This document shows, piece by piece, positions 57,765-64,000 of a stretch of 64,000 nt of DNA. A model generated the notes under the pieces. The model was not told the origin of the DNA. It worked only from the letters and a program-made list of their open reading frames with translations, and ran no database searches. The stretch comes from Otis tarda. Its lineage: Eukaryota; Chordata; Aves; Otidiformes; Otididae. How positions within the stretch are numbered: position 1 is the stretch's first letter; every line of letters begins with the position of its first letter. Made by a program: the position numbers and the translations under genes. The DNA lies in the NCBI GenBank assembly GCA_026413225.1, contig CM048557.1, positions 21,492,871 through 21,556,870 of the forward strand, read 5' to 3'.

Positions 57765-60700
57765 GTGAGTATCTGACCTCTCTCTTCTAGGAGCATCAGA
57801 AAAGTGGAATGTTGTCTCTCTTCTGTGAACCTTGCTATTATGTTCTGCAAGTGTAAAATTATTATGTGTAACTCCCCTTCCATCAGTGAAGCATTTAATG
57901 CAATTCTGAAATTTGTCATCCCTTGAAATGACAGTGTCTGAAAGCTTTCAGTGATACTATCACTTTAAAACTAGAGAATTGGTTCTGACAACAATAAAAC
58001 CCCTTTGTTTTGACGAATCTTTTTTTTTTCTGTCAACATGCTACTTTTTAACCAATCAAACTTTTTCATTAGAGTAGAGGAGAAAAGCCAAGTTTGCTGT
58101 AGTCATAACTTCTTGTAATATGTCTGGAGTTGCCCTAGGGATGACATTAATCCAAGTGCAGGCTCTTTGCTGTTGAGTGCTTGGCATGAGCTACTTTCCA
58201 AGCCTGAATGTTCTCCAGATAACCAAAGCGCAGGATGACTGTGTGAGTCAACAGGAGCCATAGAAAGTATGTTTTCCTGGGGCCTTTTTTCTGCACAAAA
58301 GTTATGTACTAGTTGTAAGCTGGTCTGTCAGTTACTTTTAGATTCTAAAGTTTCCTTGACTCACTATATCCACTGTTATTTTGGGAGAAATAATTCTTTG
58401 CCTTGCTTTGGGAAAAAAATATATGTACACAGATGAAACAAGCAGTTGAAAAATGGATTTCTAAGTAGTTTAGGATAAAAGCCAGATACATTTTGTTATA
58501 GTGAGTACACTGTCTTTTTAGATCTTTTTGTTCTGTGAGTCTCTTTCTTAACTGCTTCTGTGTCCGTGTGATAGGCATTGTCACGTTTATTGTATCTGGC
58601 AAAAAAAAATATACCAAATGCTGCAGTGGCTGTGCTGTATACATTATGTCTGCTAGGCAGAGTTGTGAATTCCTGCACAGGATGGGAGATAACCAGGGCG
58701 CAGTCTTTGCATGCTGGAGTATTTCAGAGTGCGTGATCAAGAGCTATTGAAGTTAGTGCTGCCAAGTCAAATGTTCTCTTAAGCATGGAATCTTAGCAGA
58801 ACAGGAAGGAGATGATGTTTGCAACATAACAACCTTTTCAGCCTGTCCTCTTTATGATCTGCAAGGGTCTGAAAGGGCAGGTGTAACACTCTAAGTATCA
58901 TTTGCTGTCCTCCCTCCCTGTGCAATTTCAGGGATATTTTTTTCACTTTAGAAGCACAAGGGGAGGTGAAATAGTCTGGACTTCTGTTTTAAAACAGACC
59001 GCTAGATATCTGTGGTCTTTAATGCACTTAGTGCTGTACAAGTTGAAGAAAAGCAGCTTTTGTGTAGACAAGCTCTGATTCTTTTAAAGTAAAGCATCTA
59101 TTGCTGTTCTAGGGAGGAAATGTTCACTTAGTGAGTATCTGAATTGAATGCTGAACAAGTCAACATACAGTTTAATCAGTCTCTGAGGTGCACTGTAGCT
59201 TTCAAGCAAAGAAAATAATATTAGAAGTAGGAAAACGTATGCTTCATTTCTCTCAGAGATTTTGAATTGGTTTTCCTGGTGTTCAGAAAAATCCTTCAAC
59301 AGCCAAACTATCCAAAGTAATTTTCATTCTTTAATGAAAACTGAAAAAGTGTGGATAAAAATGCCGTGTAATCAAAATGTCATTTTTGTAATTAAAAATT
59401 GTAAACTAGTTTGTTTTTTTTTTTTTTTGTGAAACAGTTACCACCAGCTAGCTCTGCATCATGTATTTTCAATCTGTCTAACCTACATGGTTTTCAGAGT
59501 CCAGATCCACGATGAAACAAGCAGCTGTGTTTCATTTTGGAAGAGAAGTCAGAAGGGATGTCACTTGCAGGGCTAAGTCCTGAAATTCTTACAAGAATTA
59601 GAGTTTTCACTCAGGCAGAAGTCCTGTTGATTTCACCAAGAATTTGCTTGAGCAGCAAATGAGTAAGTCCCAAAGACAGACCATGGAGCTTGGCTCAGGA
59701 ACAGTTTTGGATGACTAAATACCAAATAGCAATTGAGCAAAACATGAAGGTTTAGTTCCCATGCAGGTCACCAAATTGATAGGAAATTACTTGAAGAAAA
59801 TGTTTTTATCATTAATTACCTCTGGTTAAGCCCAACAGTACACTCAGTGCTATGTAAGTGGCAGAATACAGATAGTCAGTCTTCTAAAGCTCTTCTAAAG
59901 AGTTTAACGTAGTCCATAGCTCTGCTCGTCTTAATTTCTTCCCAGAGTGAGGCTTGTCTTACTCAACCCTGACTCCTGTTACCAGTATGTCCAGTATTGG
60001 CCTCTGAAATCCAGTATACAGTGGCGGAGATGACCAGCTCTGCTTCCAGGCTCCTGTGAGCCTTTTCTCTGCTGAGCCTGGCTGACATATCCATCCCATC
60101 ACATGCCCACTGACTCTGGTTGGTGGAAGGTTCCTGTTTGTTCCTGCCTGGCGTTGGCCACTTACTTGCAGGAGATGAGTAGTGGAGAATAAGAAACTCC
60201 TACATCTCTGTATATTCTTTGGATCAGTAGTGTAGAGAGCAGGTAATTTGTGAACACCTGTTTGCTGTCCTTGCCCATGGAGCTTTAAAGGGTGGTGAGC
60301 AAAAAGAGTGACAGTCCCCCAGCTCCATAGAGTCAGGTCAGTACACCAACCTACCATAATGTGTGTCATAATTTGTTGCTGGTGAGAGTCACTAGCAAAT
60401 TATTTCCTTCCACCCTCAGAGAGGAAGGAGGAGTGTGAGTCAGAAAGGATGATGCCTGTCCGTTGCTTTTGGAGCAGAGTATCTTACGTACCATCTTACG
60501 CTTAGTTCCGTGCCTACACTTGCAGTTCAGTTCTAATAATATTAGGAGCTAACATAATGCTGTTGCGCATGTTACTCGATGAATTAGTCACTGAGCGTTT
60601 TCATATTAAGGATTTCAGAATAGAAAGCCAGTGACAGTAAAAGGAAACATCAATCATATTTTGGTGGTAAATTGCTAGAAGTACTGTACCATATGTTTCA

Positions 60701-60840
60701 GTTGACTTCATCACTTTGCCTCCCTCACAGGCAGGACGTAATTGGCTTGATATTTTTTATTCCTCTTGTGGATCTAATAATACTACCTACTGTGTTTTGT
60801 GATTTTTTTTATGGTGTTTTGTTTGTTTGGTTTTTAACAG
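57765..60840 (+). other. PTPN5 intron, no repeat family recognised
   Basis: Phase-0 GT-AG intron of 3076 bases, donor gtgagt and acceptor gtttggtttttaacag. It has a T-run near 59412-59428. Open frames on the minus strand at 58345-58740 and 59959-60369 carry no known motif and overlap nothing recognisable. Confidence 0.8.
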
Positions 60841-60925
60841 GAAATTCCAATGAACTTTGTGGATCCAAAGGAATATGATATTCCAGGCTTAGTGCGTAAA
60901 AATCGCTACAAAACAATTCTCCCAA
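60841..60925 (+). CDS. PTPN5: PTPN5 exon: N-terminal edge of the phosphatase domain
   Basis: 85 bases, phase 0 at the start, ending with one base of the next codon (ccaa|gtaagt). It encodes EIPMNFVDPKEYDIPGLVRK, then NRYKTILP, essentially identical to mammalian STEP. The NRYKTILP motif is the conserved opening of classical PTP domains; the following residues (NPHSRV in mammals) belong to an exon not present before 64000. This is the last recognised coding exon in the window. Confidence 0.97.
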
Positions 60926-63900
60926 GTAAGTTTCCTACTTTTTAAGTCATTGAGGCAAGGTGGTTTATTTGGCAGTTCCTTTCCAGAACGCATCAAGTGT
61001 GCTGTCACTACCATGTATTGTCCAAAGGCCATACCTATGAGCAGCAACATGGCTTCAAAGCATAAATGAAATTTCAAAAGAGGTACAGAGCATGGAGAAC
61101 CTAGGATTCACTGAACATCAGCAGCACTTAAGTTATTAGAATTTCATCATTTGTTGCTGCTTAAAAATTCCACCCAAGAACTTGGTGTGTTTATTCATAT
61201 GTTACTTAGTGGTTTCTTTGATTGAACTCTTTAGAAGGATAAATATTTTCCCAACTGATGTTTTTCTCAGAATCATGCCTCAAATGCAAACTGAGAATAT
61301 TAGAAGCTGGTCTGATAATACAGACATAAAAATATTATTATTTTGTAATACACTATTTTTATTTGTAGCCAGGTATAGGAGTTTTGAGAAACATTTTGGT
61401 ACAAATTTTTACAAGTGTTATAGTTTTCCCATGTCATACTTAAATTTACTTTGAAAATTGATAACGATTAGATGTCATGCCTCTTTCTTGCTCAAAGCCG
61501 TTGTTGGAAGATTCCTCCACTAACCACAGTAGCTCTATTTGCAAAGCCCAAAAGGTTCAGTGTCAGGTTAGCAAAGATAAGTGCAGAGAAGTAAAAAATG
61601 TCCTCAGCTATACCTTTCATTTTAGGCAATGAACGTGGATTGGAAATTATTATAGAAGAGATTTTTTTTTTTATCTAGACTTACAGCTCCATCAGCTGCA
61701 GCCAGTGATCCAGCGTGCACAACTCTTCTGATGACTTTGCACTCGGCCTTACACCAGAAGTGTAAAAACATTCAGACATGATTCAGAATTTATGTGCTAA
61801 TGACTGAGGTTCAAGTATTAATTCACTATTTTTGCTGGAAAGGGAAAATACTCTACCATATAAATGACACCAAGTTGGGTGGGCATGTTAATCTGTGGGA
61901 GGGCAGAAAGGCTCTACAGTGGGACCTGGACAGGCTGGATCGATGGGCTGAGGCCAGTTGTATGAAGTTCAACAAGGCTTAGTGCCAGGTCCTGCGCTTG
62001 GGTCACAACAACCCCATGCAATGCTACAGACTTGGGGAAGAGTGGCTGGAAAGCTGCCCAGCAGAAAGGGACCTGGAGGTGCTGGTCAACAGCCAGCTGA
62101 ATGTGAGCGAACAGTGTGCCCAGGTGGCCTTGGATACAAGCATTGTGGCTTGTATCAGGAACAGTGTGGCCGGCAGGAGTAGGGAAGTGGTCATCTCCCT
62201 GTACTCAGCATTGGTAAGGCTGCACCTCAAATACTGTGTTCAGTTTTGGGCCCCTCAGTACAAGAAAGACATTGAGGTCCTGGAGCCTATCCAGGGAAGA
62301 ACAATGAAGCTGGTGGACGGTCTCAAGATCAAGTCTTATGGGGAGTGGCTGAGGGAACTGGGGTTGTTTAGTCTGGAGAAGAGGAGGCTGAGGGGAGACC
62401 TTAACACTCTCTACAACTGCCTGAAAGGAGTTTGTAGAGGTCAGTGTTGCGCTCTTCTCCTGAGTAACAAGCGATAGGATAGGAGGAAATGGCCTCAGAT
62501 TGTGCCAGGGAAGGTTTACATTGGATATTAGGGAAAATTTCTTTACTGAAAGATTTGTCAGGTGCTGGAACAGGCTTCCCGGAGAAGTGTGGATGAGTCA
62601 CCATCCCTGGAGGTATTTAAAAAATGTGTAGAAGTGGTGCTTAGGGACATGGTGTAGTGAGGTGTACTTGTCAGTGTTAGGTTTACAGTTGGACTTGATG
62701 ATCTTAAAGATCTTTTCCAACTGAAATGCTTCTGTGATTCTGTACCTCCAAGGATTAAGAAGCTGATTCCAAGCTCATTATTATCTGGATATTTTTTCTG
62801 AATGAATACCAAAACTAGTAACCTCTGTGCAACTTTGTCCCTGGCTGTGTGACCAAACGATGTCTTGATATTGCTGAGTTAAAAAGAGAGCTGACTGTTC
62901 ACTTTTATCCAGCTACCTCCATTTCCAAGGGCTTGGTGCTGGTAATGAAGAGACTAGCAATGAGAGCTAAACATCCCCTTTATGCTTCAAAGCTAAGGAT
63001 CCCAGTAAACTATCCATGCACAAAGTAGGAGAGGGAAGCGGAGGCAAGATGAGGGAGAGTCCAGTGCTTTTAAGGCTTTGACCATCCACTGTCTTTTTCA
63101 TTTCCAAGCTGACCAAATGTAGCCTATGCTGCCTTGAGCATCTACCTAGCATTCCTCCAAGTTCTAGCTGCAGAAAGCAGTAGTGGCAGGAACTGCTGAA
63201 CAAGCTGCAGTAGAGTAGACCCAGACAACTGATTATCATAGGGAACAGCAAATGCTTGATTAACAAACTAGAGTCAAACGCAAAATCTGGACTGAAAAAG
63301 TAACTAAAATTCCCTCACCAGCTGCATCGCCAGAAGCAATCTAGGCAGTTATCATTAAAAGGTAAGCAGTCCCTTAACGTAATGATCAGTTACTTGCAAT
63401 CCTAGAGTTGATTGTAGGGAGAAACGTGATAAGTCTGTAATTAATCTCGTTTGTATTTCTTTTGTAGTAAATTCTTTTTGCAGATTCTTTGGTTTTGCTG
63501 TTGGTAGTAAAATGGCTTAGAAGGTAGCTTTTTGATGGCAGAAGGGTGTTTTGGGGAAAATGCCAAGCTAAGGAGGTTGGTTTGGATATTTCATAACTAC
63601 AAAATTGTTTGCAGACAGTCCTCTTCTGGGGATGAGTCCTGTGGCATTTCTTGGAAAATGATAACTTTTCCCTAAGATGTTTGGAGGCTCTTTTTGAATA
63701 TATAGAAAAGGATCTTCTTGTTACACAATTCCAGAGGTGGCAAGAACTTACTGGGGCGTGTTGTATATCAATCTCATTGAGTCCTTTTCTCTAGAGTAAT
63801 GTCTAGACAGGCTTTTAAAATTTCTACATAGCTCTATTCCTTTTACAGCATTTTAAGTTATGCAAAACATTTCAGTTAAGCTTAGCGAGTTCCTGTAAAA

Positions 63901-64000
63901 TGTCAGACAACACAAAATGGCCATAAAAGAGACTGTGGAAAAACCAGCTGACATACCATTTGGTTTCTTAAAGATACAGACTACTACTGCATTTTTAAAG
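60926..64000 (+). other. PTPN5 intron, incomplete, with one sense CR1
   Basis: Phase-1 intron beginning gtaagt; its acceptor is not in the window. I searched for the next PTP exon (RVCL...DPLSSYINANY) up to 64000 and do not see it. A CR1 copy occupies 61862-62742. The flanking parts, 60926-61861 and 62743-64000, show no gene or family I recognise. Confidence 0.75.
61862..62742 (+). mobile_element. CR1 fragment, ORF2 C-terminal third plus tail
   Basis: It begins just after the RT active-site motif ([15 protein letters not shown] corresponding to DDTKLGG) and continues with [19 protein letters not shown]. It then gives [20 protein letters not shown] and [18 protein letters not shown], followed by [20 protein letters not shown] and [20 protein letters not shown]. 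After the frame ends come the CR1 tail (TTTACAGTTGGACTTGATG) and the terminal cttctgtgattctgt. Only a few stops and one early frameshift break it, so it is younger-looking than 28499-28991, to which it is closely related. It is sense to PTPN5. Confidence 0.93.

Larger units (their letters stand above)
45638..64000 (+). other. PTPN5: PTPN5 (STEP) gene, 5' coding part; 3' end outside window
   Basis: PTPN5 encodes STEP, a neuronal tyrosine phosphatase that in mammals dephosphorylates ERK1/2, p38, Fyn, Pyk2 and glutamate-receptor subunits. Six exons with matching phases encode, in order: an acidic N-terminus (MESMDGAEG), a first membrane segment (residues about 58-76), a second (about 114-139), a basic turn (EDRRQSVSRQPSFTYSEW), an acidic linker (DDFLDLDPVPETPVFDCVMD), the kinase-interaction motif (LQERRGSNVSLTLDM) and the start of the PTP domain (EIPMNFVDPKEYDIPGLVRK). 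The last four blocks are near-identical to mammalian STEP as I know it. Two membrane segments mark the long STEP61-type form of the endoplasmic reticulum and postsynaptic membranes. All introns seen are GT-AG. The catalytic exons lie downstream of 64000. PTPRR and PTPN7 share the KIM-PTP layout but not these sequences. Confidence 0.93.

Noticed and set aside
59959-60369. 136-codon minus-strand open frame in a PTPN5 intron
   Set aside because: Antisense, without motifs or splice context; likely chance.
1-64000. CRISPR arrays, tRNA or rRNA genes, bacterial-type operons or a novel defence system
   Set aside because: Nothing of the kind is visible; the window is ordinary vertebrate nuclear DNA with one split gene and CR1 retrotransposons.

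Overview
The window is vertebrate nuclear DNA, almost certainly from a bird. The interspersed repeats are nearly all CR1 LINEs, including 3' tails that end in the CR1 octamer-like repeat (attctatgactct type). One patch resembles an abundant avian LTR-type repeat. Repeat density is low, and the coding signal consists of short exons split by GT-AG introns. I see nothing bacterial, no CRISPR, no tRNA or rRNA gene and no operon structure. The species cannot be fixed from the sequence.

The one host gene is PTPN5 (STEP, striatal-enriched protein tyrosine phosphatase), on the + strand from about 45.6 kb to past the right edge. Six coding exons are visible: 45638-45838 (5' limit uncertain), 46697-46816, 48667-48750, 54404-54642, 57575-57764 and 60841-60925. 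Their reading phases join perfectly, giving about 306 residues. These cover the membrane-targeting N-terminus with two membrane segments, the linker, the kinase-interaction motif (KIM) with its regulatory serine, and the start of the phosphatase domain. The catalytic HCSAGIGRTG loop lies beyond 64000. Two features differ from the mammalian protein as I remember it. The proline-rich regions are missing or reduced. The methionine that starts the short cytosolic isoform (STEP46) in mammals is a threonine here.

The first 45 kb is AT-rich, non-coding sequence with no exon I can defend, either PTPN5 upstream/first-intron sequence or intergenic. Its main landmark is a 4-kb decayed CR1 at 10056-14104 that looks like two CR1 copies joined head to tail. 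Others are CR1 tails at 28499-28991 and 41634-42105, a tiny CR1 scrap inside an inverted repeat near 15.75 kb, an LTR-like patch at 18610-18810, an A/C-only tract at 20730-20872 and a T29 run at 9051-9079.

Inside PTPN5, the intron between the third and fourth visible exons carries two antisense CR1 copies (49513-50095, 50998-51602) and an older repeat between them. The intron after the last visible exon carries a sense CR1 (61862-62742). The other introns hold no repeat I recognise beyond a neat hairpin at 48297-48330. Nothing here looks like a previously undescribed biological system. The most testable points are the STEP isoform change and the chimeric CR1.
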